In this document: positions 26,567 to 35,200 of the stretch, piece after piece
How the letters are laid out: the number at the start of each line of letters is the position of its first letter
Numbering within the stretch: the first letter of the stretch is position 1
Assembly: GCA_017996175.1 (NCBI GenBank)
Contig: JAGOHK010000043.1
Location: 1-37,184, forward strand
Direction of reading: 5' to 3'
DNA: 37,184 bases
Source: Leptospiraceae bacterium
Lineage (GTDB): Bacteria; Spirochaetota; Leptospiria; Leptospirales; Leptospiraceae
Program-made: the position numbers and the translations under genes
Notes under the pieces: generated by a model
Databases searched by the model: none
The model's input: the letters and a program-made list of their open reading frames with translations, nothing else
What the model was told of the DNA's origin: nothing

Positions 26567-26652
26567 CATGCAACGAACTCTTTCGCACAATGGCGATGAG
26601 GCTCTTCCGTACTCAAGTTCGGGAGATTTTCAGTTCTTGCCCCTCTCTAACT
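26567..26652 (-). pseudogene. decayed second 5S rRNA copy
   Basis: Several blocks match the intact 5S gene at 26721-26835 in the same order: catgcaacgaa, tggcgatgagg, tcttccgt, gttcggga and cccctctctaac. Between them bases are changed or missing, and neither terminal stem can form. It sits directly between the IS66 relic and the 5S terminator, so a duplicated or recombined 5S copy has degenerated here. Confidence 0.6.
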
Positions 26653-26660
26653 TTCCGTTT

Positions 26661-26698
26661 AAAATAAAAAAAGCTACCATCTTTCGATAGTAGCCTTT
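26661..26698 (-). terminator. Rho-independent terminator of the 5S gene
   Basis: On the minus strand GCTACTATC, a GAAA tetraloop and GATGGTAGC form a 9-bp stem with one G-U pair, followed by TTTTTTTATTTT. It lies 22 bases beyond the 3' end of the 5S gene and has every feature of an intrinsic terminator. Confidence 0.9.
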
Positions 26699-26720
26699 AG
26701 ATATAATACCAAAAAATATC

Positions 26721-26835
26721 TTGGTAGCGTCCTACTCTCCCATGCAACGAATCACATAGTACCATTGGCGATGAGGGTCTTGACTTCCGTGTTCGGGATG
26801 GGAACGGGTATTTCCCCCTCTCTATAACCACCAAG
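26721..26835 (-). rRNA. rrf: 5S ribosomal RNA
   Basis: The minus strand reads CTTGGTGGTTATAGAGAGGG at the 5' end and ends GGGAGAGTAGGACGCTACCA(A). It includes the conserved CCGTTCCCATCCCGAACACG block of loop B/C. The length (about 115 bases) and the closing stem (TTGGTGG with the 3' CTACCAA) fit bacterial 5S rRNA. Upstream lies only a 3' fragment of 23S, so a normal rrn promoter is not present within the window. The gene may be silent or may use a local promoter between 26836 and 27023. Confidence 0.92.
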
Positions 26836-27022
26836 AATTTTGCGTTCTTTCGTCCTGTCTTTGACAGGCTGGTGCTTTTGGCACCTTGTGTTTCCACAAA
26901 ATTACTTCTTACTTTCACTTAATTATTCTAGTTCAACGAACTACATCAAATAACATTGAGTTGGATTTGTTTTTTGTTTTATGGACAAAGTCCAATTTGT
27001 GTTGGCGTTGTCCATACAATAA
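26836..27022 (-). other. 23S-5S spacer with inverted repeat
   Basis: The spacer contains an 8-bp inverted repeat, ATGGACAA (26981-26988) with TTGTCCAT (27008-27015), beside the 3' end of the 23S fragment; it may be part of an old processing stem. A second short hairpin, CCTGTC..GACAGG, lies near 26864-26879. No tRNA was seen. Confidence 0.5.
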
Positions 27023-27430
<408 letters not shown>

Positions 27431-27436
27431 ATTTGG

Positions 27437-27556
27437 GCGTTCCGGCAACTCGTTATTATTTGCTCATAACCTTTCCCACTAGTGCCGTCGGGCTCTCATT
27501 CCGGTCATGTTTTTTCAAACAGATAAAAAAACATGACCCCATTCGATCCCTAACGC
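27437..27556. repeat. structured ~120-bp intergenic repeat element
   Basis: The element is bounded by GCGTT (27437) and AACGC (ending 27556), which can pair. Inside are GTGCCGTCGGGC and a long AT hairpin, GGTCATGTTTTTT with AAAAAACATGACC (about 27513-27538). From memory, similar 'GCGTTCCGGCAACTCG ... CCCTAACGC' blocks recur between genes in several AT-rich genomes; I could not check this. It begins where 23S similarity ends. Confidence 0.5.
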
Positions 27557-27591
27557 ATTGGAGTTGTGAGACTTTTTTGTTCTTACAACTT

Positions 27592-27612
27592 CCCCTCTTT
27601 CGCAAAGAGGGG
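27592..27612. terminator. perfect 9-bp hairpin after the DUF1016-nuclease gene
   Basis: CCCCTCTTT (27592-27600), loop CGC and AAAGAGGGG (27604-27612) form a strong stem, 11 bases beyond the stop codon of the minus-strand gene at 27624. No T run follows on the minus strand, so it is terminator-like rather than a classical intrinsic terminator. Confidence 0.5.
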
Positions 27613-27623
27613 CTAGGGGAGAT

Positions 27624-28715
27624 TTACTCCACCGCCAAAGCCATATTTTCCTCCAACAACTCATTGTTCAAGAAAATCCCCTCTCGTAAAACCTTATCCT
27701 CATTATCCTCTCCCTTCAAGTAAAACACATCCACGAGGTAGCGATCGTATTTGTCCGAACCGTGAGTCTTAATGATTAGAAAATTACAATCCTTCAAACG
27801 AGACTCAACAAACTTTTTAGAAGCAGTACCTTGACTCGTCCCAAGTTCAGGAGCGTCTAATCCTCGTAATCTCAATCTCTGTTCAATGAAGACAGAAAAA
27901 CCCAAATCAATATTGACAAGTAATGTATCTCCGTCAACCACTCTCTCTAAGTAAGCCTTGTAGGTGTACATCTCTTTCAAGCTCGACACTGGCTCAAAAT
28001 AATAAGAGCTACCTCTCTTTCGAGACTCAATCACCGAACCAACCTTTAATTTACTCAACTCAGTTAAAACTGTTTGTTTTTGCGCGTAATTACTATTAAC
28101 CTTCAATCTAATAGAGAAACCTAAATCCACATTTGGAACGCTGCGTTCCAAATCTAAAGAAAAATTTTGCAAAATACGGTATAGATACAACCTCATCAAC
28201 GGACGTTTCAGTCTTTCATTTATTGACTCATCTCGTTTTTCAAGCTCACTTTTTTGATTCTTTCCGGCTAAAGCTTGTTTAACCCGAACTAGCAAATCTC
28301 GATGAGCAAGTCCTTCCCGAATCGCTCTGTTTTCCAAGTCCAATCTGAGCTTTCCATCTTCAACTAAAAGCAAAATTCGATATTGTGTCCAGTTCAAAGC
28401 GTATTGAATTTGATTCAATTTATACTTCTGATAAAACTTTCTCATATACCGTAAGTTCCGATCTGAGAATCCTTTTCCAAATTTTCGGTTCAAATCTTTA
28501 GACAACTGTGTAAGCACCTTATCCCCATAAGCCGCTCGTTCTTCGCGCCCCTGCTCTACTTCAACAATTCTTTCTCCGATTTTCCAATTGGAATATAAAC
28601 TTGCTTTATTCCAATCTTTTGATCCGTCAATTTGAGCTGTTTCGTAGATTTGGGAAATGTCTTTTAGTATGGAGTTGTAAGTTGGAGTTGAAATGCCAGA
28701 GGGTTTGGGTTTCAT
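27624..28715 (-). CDS. DUF1016-N / thermonuclease-like fusion nuclease, 363 aa
   Basis: Residues about 10-150 match the DUF1016 N-terminal domain: IYETAQIDGSKDWNKASLYS, NWKIGERIVEVEQG, LTQLSKDLNRKFGKGFSDRN and LRYMRKFYQKY. This is the helical DNA-binding part of YhcG-type proteins. Residues about 250-363 are a staphylococcal-nuclease fold: VVDGDT, RLRLRGLDAPELG and SDKYDRYLVDVF, with the Asp, Arg, Glu and Arg counterparts of the SNase active site all present. The PD-(D/E)XK domain usual in YhcG is absent. The middle (about 190-240) has a second, degenerate 'DLGFSIRLKV' strand pair. No signal peptide is present, so it should act in the cytoplasm on DNA or RNA. It is transcribed toward the 23S fragment and appears complete. 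Confidence 0.8.
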   Translation of the reverse strand: MKPKPSGISTPTYNSILKDISQIYETAQIDGSKDWNKASLYSNWKIGERIVEVEQGREERAAYGDKVLTQLSKDLNRKFGKGFSDRNLRYMRKFYQKYKLNQIQYALNWTQYRILLLVEDGKLRLDLENRAIREGLAHRDLLVRVKQALAGKNQKSELEKRDESINERLKRPLMRLYLYRILQNFSLDLERSVPNVDLGFSIRLKVNSNYAQKQTVLTELSKLKVGSVIESRKRGSSYYFEPVSSLKEMYTYKAYLERVVDGDTLLVNIDLGFSVFIEQRLRLRGLDAPELGTSQGTASKKFVESRLKDCNFLIIKTHGSDKYDRYLVDVFYLKGEDNEDKVLREGIFLNNELLEENMALAVE

Positions 28716-28764
28716 AGGTTTATCTTTTTGAATTATAAGATTTATTGCAAATAGAAAAATCCAT

Positions 28765-28931
28765 TGTCTGAACTGTGATTATTATGATTTATGTGATTGG
28801 GATGATTGTGTATCTGTCAGATATTCTTTTATATCTAGAGATTATTACTACTCGTAAATCATAATAATCATACGTATCACATAAACTTGCACTGAGCAGC
28901 GAAGCGTGTCGAATGTGTCACAGTTCAGACA
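28765..28931. repeat. long inverted-repeat element (MITE- or REP-like)
   Basis: The ends are perfect 14-base inverted copies, TGTCTGAACTGTGA (28765-28778) and TCACAGTTCAGACA (28918-28931). Inside, GATTATTATGATTTATGTGAT has an offset inverted partner around 28855-28885 (ATCATAATAATCATACGTAT). No coding frame is visible. It fills most of the 280-base gap between divergent genes and looks like a small non-autonomous mobile element or a large hairpin repeat. Confidence 0.65.
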
Positions 28932-28994
28932 TTTTTACTATTATCCGCTAAAAAAAATATTGATTGAATAAAATAAATTTGCGACTCTGACCAA

Positions 28995-29624
28995 ATGCCT
29001 ACTCTACTAGAAAAGCCACCTACTACCGAACAACCAGAAGTAACCACAACTTCGAGGTCTAGAAAGCTATTGCCGATTAGCTTCACAGTAATTTCTATTT
29101 CAATTCTTGTTGTCATTGCTTCTCTCCAAAATGTAACAAAAGCTGACGAAGACCAACTAGAAGCATTACAAGCCAAAGTAGAACATCGAGAACCCTTAGA
29201 AAAATATGAAAAAGAAGCCTATTGTGAACTTCTCTGGAAAGTAAAACAAGTCAGATTATGTGCTTGCAAAAAGAATTTTATTGAAGATATTGGAAGTGTC
29301 ACTGGATATAAAGTTAAGAATACAGACTTAGATTGGAGAGATTCAGGAAAAACATTTGAAGAAGCTTTGCAAGAAGCATTCAAAAGAACAAGAGTCCCGC
29401 TCGATCAGTTTCGAGCAACCAAATGGTCAAAGGATATTAACGGAAAATCCGGTGTAGTAGAATGGCGTTCCGATGATGGTGCAGAAGTAAGTATAGATGC
29501 TCCTCATGAAACCGAAGGTCCAGATGTTTTCCATATTGGATTTCAATCTGGTGGTAAACGAGACCAAGTAAAGGGTCATATTTTTATAGACTGTGTTCCA
29601 TTTTTTAGGACTAAGACAAAATGA
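28995..29624 (+). CDS. membrane-anchored polymorphic-toxin-like protein, 209 aa
   Basis: A short Pro/Thr-rich N-terminus is followed by one membrane span (about residues 25-44, LLPISFTVISISILVVIASL), a linker with Cys-rich CACKK near residue 92, and a C-terminal domain from about 115. That domain reads GKTFEEALQEAFKRTRVPLD, then WSKDINGKSGVVEWRS, GAEVSIDAPHETEGPD, FHIGFQSGGKRDQVKGHIFI and DCVPFFR. I recall this pattern (ending 'RGHILLDDVP') from the polymorphic toxin type 47 (Ntox47) domain; this is from memory. The stop overlaps the start of the next gene by 4 bases. The unusual point is that the toxin-like domain sits on a short single-span protein rather than at the end of a large secreted carrier. 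Confidence 0.65.
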   Translation: MPTLLEKPPTTEQPEVTTTSRSRKLLPISFTVISISILVVIASLQNVTKADEDQLEALQAKVEHREPLEKYEKEAYCELLWKVKQVRLCACKKNFIEDIGSVTGYKVKNTDLDWRDSGKTFEEALQEAFKRTRVPLDQFRATKWSKDINGKSGVVEWRSDDGAEVSIDAPHETEGPDVFHIGFQSGGKRDQVKGHIFIDCVPFFRTKTK

Positions 29625-30097
29625 ATAATATTCATCAAAACAAAATACTGCAAACTAAAGCCTTCTTATCGTTTCAATTAGATGGAATGACCGATTTAGA
29701 AAGTAATTTTTTTCGAGAAAAACTCTTTGCTAAGTATACAAATCATCTAGATCATTTTCCTATATGGGAAAACATTGTTAGCCGCTTTAGTGTTTGCGAA
29801 AAGGATGCTTGGAAATGGTTAGATGAATTTATCCAGCAAAAAGAAACCTATTTATTCTTTGATAGCTCCGACGATTCAACTTTTTACATAATCCATGAAA
29901 ACCAATCTATCACACAATTTTTAGCTGAGCTTCCGTTTGTATTCTATCTTACAAACGAAAATCTAGATTTTCTAATAACACAAAATGACCATGACTATCT
30001 TATTGCCTCTGGCACTGCTGAATCTTGGCTTCGTGATAAAGCTAAAGAGCTTTCTAAGACAGGCTGGGTTGATATGGATGGGAAGAGTTATTTATAG
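29621..30097 (+). CDS. probable immunity protein for the toxin-like gene, 158 aa
   Basis: The gene starts inside the stop of the toxin-like gene (ATGA overlap), as toxin/immunity pairs often do. The product is small, acidic and soluble, with many aromatic residues (FREKLFAKYTNHLDHFPIWE, YLFFDSSDDSTFYIIHENQS, ITQFLAELPFVFYLTNENLD) and no signal peptide. I do not recognise the family. The immunity role rests on position, size and acidity. Confidence 0.6.
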   Translation: MNNIHQNKILQTKAFLSFQLDGMTDLESNFFREKLFAKYTNHLDHFPIWENIVSRFSVCEKDAWKWLDEFIQQKETYLFFDSSDDSTFYIIHENQSITQFLAELPFVFYLTNENLDFLITQNDHDYLIASGTAESWLRDKAKELSKTGWVDMDGKSYL

Positions 30098-30180
30098 GAC
30101 TTTTTTCAGATAGGTCTAATACCATTTATCCTTACACTTTCATAGTAATATGAACTCGAACAATACTCATAGAAATTTTT

Positions 30181-31101
30181 TTACAATGAAAACATTCCAT
30201 CCATAATTGTATCATAAGACCAATTAGTCTTTATGCTTTTTTCCCATTTTGAAGCAATAGAGAGATAATATGGTTTCCAGATAAGCTCTTTGCTCTTTTC
30301 TACTATTGATTTATATGTATTATCCTCAGTTATATTCTTATGTCGAGATTTTGATATAAAATTATGCAAAATAAAATCAACAGCAAGAAAAACATCCATA
30401 GGCGGAAATGGAATTCGTGGTGTTTCTATTAAAACAAAGTCTCCGTAGGCAAAACTATTATTATTCAATATTTCATTTCCACCATATTGAATATGATATT
30501 CTGGATGTGAAAACTTATCTTCTCCAAATATTTCAATCAGCTCATCTTCATTTTTTTTTACTGAATCCCAATTTCCAAATATCTTCTCCAATTCTTTCAT
30601 AAAAATTGTTTTTTCCCTGAATTCTTTTCCTGCCAATGTTAGTAGTTTATTTTTAAATTCATCTGAAATATTAGAGATTTTGATATTGCTTTGAATATTT
30701 TCATCTATTTTTAAAATGAAATGTTTATCTAAATGCCAAGCTAGTCGATTAACGGGGATATCTGAGGATTTATCATAAATTATAATTTGAAGATTTAATT
30801 CTTTTATTCTGTCAGCGATAACATCTTGCGAAAGAAAAGAACCTCTCACTTCAATATTCAATTTCAATCTAAGATTCTTATACTTTATTCCGATTGGGCG
30901 TATATTTTTACTAATATCTAATGATGAAAATTCTAAACTAGTATTGTTCGATAGAGAATAAAACCATTCATTAACATTCCGATTTGCTTCACAGATTGAC
31001 TTTGCATTTTCTAAAGGTCTAACTTCATCGCATATTTTATTTTTTTCTAATAAATCAGCTAAAAATTGAAGATTCTTAGCTAGTTCTCCATTACTTTTCA
31101 T
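30181..31101 (-). CDS. unknown third protein of the kinase/receiver operon, 306 aa
   Basis: I chose the ATG at 31099-31101, which has AGGAAG 9 bases upstream; the longer frame begins at a TTG at 31119 that overlaps the previous gene. The product is soluble. The C-terminal half has DKFSHPEYHIQYGGNEI, then VLIETPRIPFPPMDVFLAVD and FILHNFISKSRHK, a His/Pro pattern loosely like DUF2290-type proteins seen in defence contexts. I would not name it on that basis. Being the last gene of the operon, it could be the effector or an adaptor. Confidence 0.65.
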   Translation of the reverse strand: MKSNGELAKNLQFLADLLEKNKICDEVRPLENAKSICEANRNVNEWFYSLSNNTSLEFSSLDISKNIRPIGIKYKNLRLKLNIEVRGSFLSQDVIADRIKELNLQIIIYDKSSDIPVNRLAWHLDKHFILKIDENIQSNIKISNISDEFKNKLLTLAGKEFREKTIFMKELEKIFGNWDSVKKNEDELIEIFGEDKFSHPEYHIQYGGNEILNNNSFAYGDFVLIETPRIPFPPMDVFLAVDFILHNFISKSRHKNITEDNTYKSIVEKSKELIWKPYYLSIASKWEKSIKTNWSYDTIMDGMFSL

Positions 31102-31105
31102 AATC

Positions 31106-32263
31106 TCAATCTTCCTCAATTAGTTTTGCATCATTAGAATCAAGTATCAAGTTTATGCTAGGACTGTTTAAAATATACTCATCTTTGGTTACATAGTTTT
31201 TATCCAACCAAGGTTCAGAGTTTTCAGCCATGATAGGAAATTTATTAATTGGATCGTATTGGGATATAGTAATAAACCCATTGATAGGATCTAATGGTTT
31301 TCTAGATAGAATGCAAACCGTCCAAAAGTATTCTGAAAATCCTGTTTTTATAGGTTTTGCAGCCTTGAGTCCAGAAATTTTTACTTTATCAATAATTTGT
31401 TCCACTCGTTTGGAAGCAGGGAAAGCATTTATGGGTTTATGCGAATTAACCTCCAAATCCCACCACCTAGAAACCAAGTCCATCCAATACCGCTCCCAGC
31501 CTTCACTAAAAGCTCCTGAATATTTAAATCCATTTAACTTAGTTTCAAATAATACTTTTATTGATTCTGGATTTGAGTTAGCTTCATCGATTCCTAATCT
31601 TGCCATTAATACATCTCGCTCAATCAATATACCTTGTGGCTCCACTAATTTATTTTTTAAGAAACGAGCTATCACATGGATTGGTTTATCAATTAATTGT
31701 TGTAAAGAATAAATAAATTTCGGATAAATTAATGAAATATCGTCTTTAGGCAATCCAATTATTTTATCAATTGAATTTACATTTTTATTTTCCTTGATTG
31801 ATCTATAACCTTTAGCAAGTGATACTAATCTTTTTTTAATTATTTTTATATTATCTGAATTGTTGTCATTGAATTTATTCTTAGACAAAACTAAATCAAA
31901 TAAGTCATGACTTGAATAATCTGAATTATATTTTAATAGATTTGTTTCAGAAGAAAGTAAGATAATCGGGAAATCTAAGCTTTGACTTCCATCTTCAGAA
32001 CTTTCAGTTCGCAATTCCTGTGCTAATGCTGTCCCTCTATATAAATGCTTTTTCCCATTCACAGGCTTTTCTTCTAAGCGAAGATCAACAATTATTCCAT
32101 CGACCAGCTTTTCTGAAAAATCCTTTTTTATTTCTTGGATAATTAGCTCCATTTCTTTGAGTAGTTTGTCTTCTATTTTTAAATTTAATTCATTATCCGT
32201 CAATCTCTCTGCATGGCTTTTTGCCTGTAAATTATCATCATCATAATAATTGAATGTAATCAT
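31106..32263 (-). CDS. receiver-domain response-regulator-like protein, 385 aa
   Basis: The first ~135 residues form a receiver domain with all key positions visible. An acidic cluster lies at residues 8-10 (FNYYDDDN), the phospho-acceptor Asp60 in GIIVDLRL, Ser104/105 in PIILLSS and Lys128 in LVLSK. An insertion lies between strands 3 and 4 (residues 65-95). The remaining ~250 residues are an unrecognised domain with SEGWERYWMDLVSRWWDLEV and GFSEYFWTVCILSRKPLDP; no helix-turn-helix output domain is evident. The start codon directly follows the stop of the giant kinase gene, so the receiver is probably phosphorylated by that kinase. It may control the third protein rather than transcription. 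Confidence 0.75.
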   Translation of the reverse strand: MITFNYYDDDNLQAKSHAERLTDNELNLKIEDKLLKEMELIIQEIKKDFSEKLVDGIIVDLRLEEKPVNGKKHLYRGTALAQELRTESSEDGSQSLDFPIILLSSETNLLKYNSDYSSHDLFDLVLSKNKFNDNNSDNIKIIKKRLVSLAKGYRSIKENKNVNSIDKIIGLPKDDISLIYPKFIYSLQQLIDKPIHVIARFLKNKLVEPQGILIERDVLMARLGIDEANSNPESIKVLFETKLNGFKYSGAFSEGWERYWMDLVSRWWDLEVNSHKPINAFPASKRVEQIIDKVKISGLKAAKPIKTGFSEYFWTVCILSRKPLDPINGFITISQYDPINKFPIMAENSEPWLDKNYVTKDEYILNSPSINLILDSNDAKLIEED

Positions 32264-35200
32264 TTACTTCTTTTCTCCCCTTGGTATTTGTATTTTAAAA
32301 CAGGTTTTATAATTTTCCTCTGGTTTCGAAATGGAAATTTTTCCGTTGTATGAATTTAATATTTCTTTTATAATATATAGACCTAAACCGGAACTTCTTT
32401 CTTCTTCAGTCTCACCTTCACCAGCAATACTGACAAATGGCTCAAAAATTCTATCTCTTATGGAATCTGTAATCCCATCGCCATTATCATGAAACTCAAA
32501 TATGATATAAGTGTCCTCTAAAAATAAATTGATTTTTATTCTTCCAGGCATCACACCAGCCCTTTTTAATGCTTTTCTAGAATTAGAATATAGATTTAAA
32601 AATATTGAAGACCAATCAGATGGATGCATCAGACAGGTTTTATACCATTTGGTTTCGATATGATCCATCAAAATTTCTATTCCATGCTTTTCTGATTCGT
32701 TTTTAAGAATTTTTACAAATTTATGAACTTCCCCAAGCAGATTAATCTCTTTTAGTTCCTTCTTCTTATTGTTAGAAAATGCATCATCTATATATTCAAA
32801 ATAGGTTTCTAATCCTTGTATATTTAATTTGAATAATTCTACCAGTTCTTTAATTTTGTTACTGTTTTGAATATTCTCTTCAATTAATTGCGAATTACTT
32901 CTTAGAGCAGACACACTTCCTTTTAATTCATGTGTAAACTCACCCATGACAAGACCTATTCCAGCCAAAATTCTCAATAATCTTTTCTCATCAGTCGTCT
33001 CAGCTAATTGTTCAATGGTTTCTTCTAATTCCTTTATCTTTTCCATTAAAAGATTGGCATCTAGTCCATTAGTTTTAGATTCTTCAAGAAATGTTTTTAT
33101 TTCCAGAACCTTTTCTGGAATAACGTCAAAAGAATCTAGTCCGCGAATTTCTAAGACCTTTGATGCAACACGTATCAATGATTTGTATAGTAATGTTTTT
33201 AATTCACTGTATCCTTCTGTTTGAATTAATCCTTCACGGCTAGATGTTTCTTTAAAGATTTTATTTTCAATATCCGTGATGCTAACGTAGCCAATAAAAT
33301 TCATATTCGCATGTGGAAGCTTAACAGTTCTTTTACTTGATGATTCATCTAATCCTAACCAATCATCTCCTTTCTCACCATACGGAAGCACTCTAAAACC
33401 ATTTCGATATAAGCGAATACCCCCATTTTGCCTTCCAAATTCTTTAATGGAATTTAATACTACTCTCGGAATGTATTCGTTTATATACATGAAGTAATAA
33501 ACTTTAAAATGAATTTCATTTACAATATTGAATGGCAAATCTTTCTGTCGGTATATGGTAATTATCTCATCAATATTCAATCGTTTACTTTTAACGTAAA
33601 TTGAACCAAACCCTTGTTCATCTATTTTCCCTTCAATTTCTGCCAATGCAAAGGAGTAAATCTCACTCTCCTCATCGGCAATAACTTTTTCTTCGTTCTG
33701 TTCCTTGACAATAAACACTGTATTGAATCCTGGATCACCTTCTACTAAGTCTTGAATTTTGTATGGGCTTTGTATCGAATAGATGTAATGATATAACTGT
33801 CTTATCTCACCATCAGTCCATGCTTCTTTTAGTTCTTCGATTAAAATAATTGTTCCTTTAGGAATTTGCTTTTCCACAGTCACTAATGGATTTGAAATAG
33901 ATGACAAGTCCTGAGATTCCTCATACATTTTCCAATCTATGATTAATTTCCATGCAGTATTACTAGATTCTGTCTGGGTAATGATTGTTAGCTTGTGACC
34001 TAACTTCTGAGCAGCAAATCTCCCAATACCTTTCTCACCTGCTCGTTTTCTCTTAAATTTTGACGAGTAGGGATTAACAACTTTTTCTTTTGTGGAAATT
34101 CTCATAAAGCCTTGAACTAATTGCTCTCGAGTCATTCCAACTCCATTATCTTCAATTATAATTGAAGCTTCATTTGAACCAAGATTTTTAAAAATTACTT
34201 TGCATAATGTTGCATCTGCATCAAAGGTATTCTTAACAAGCTCCGCAATAGCAGTTTGTGGTTTTGCAACTAGCTCTTCTCCTAACTTTGTAATAATTCC
34301 TGAGTCAACAGTAAAACGGCTGTCGGAACTCAAATCTCTTAGACGGATTGCTAAATTGTTAATTTCGGCTATGTTGGGCTTTGGATTACTCGCTTCTTTT
34401 ATAAGTGCAGTTCTTATTTCAACGGTCTCGTCAGGAAATTCTTTTTTTGACATTTCAAGCAATTCAAAGGCTTTAGTATCAAAATTACTTTGTTTAATAA
34501 ATTTTTTAATATCCTCTGAATAAAAATCAAATTTTTTAGAAAAAACTATAATATCATCTTCAACTGCAATTATTCCATCAAATATTATTTTTATAACTTG
34601 ATCATTCAAATAGATTGCATATGGAATATCTTCCTCAATCTCATACGCAGTGATTGTGATTGGAGAGGTCATACGTTTTTTCCACTCTAAATAATACTTC
34701 CGATTAAACTCTTTATAGTTATTTTGAATAAACTCTTTATCTAACTTTATACTTAATAACTGACTTATTTTTTTAATTCCATCGGATACCAAAGGATCAT
34801 TTGGTAAAATATTACCATCGAGAAAAATATAATTATTTTTAAGTGACATTATATCCAAACTGGTAATCGAAATATTATCACGAATAAATATTGGATCGTC
34901 AATCTTGCCTTCCCAAGCAATATATTTTAATCCTTTTTCAAATACATTAAACTCAATATTAAATTTCTTTTCCTCATTCTCGATAATAATTGGTACCGCA
35001 TAACTTTCATTATACTCAACTCTTTTATAAATTTCTTTTAACCAATTTAAACGTTCTAAGTTTTCACTAGCAATCGTAATTTTTTCCTTTTCCAGCCATA
35101 AGGTAGTGTAATTATAAATACCAGAATAATAGTTATGCAAACTTCCAATATTCTCTTTTGAAATTTCCCCTTCCCCTGATTGCAGATACTTCCTAAGTTG

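Noticed and set aside
27437..27556. Integron attC site
   Set aside because: The ends read GCGTT...AACGC, the opposite orientation to the AAC...GTT core sites of attC, and no integrase or cassette array is present in the window.
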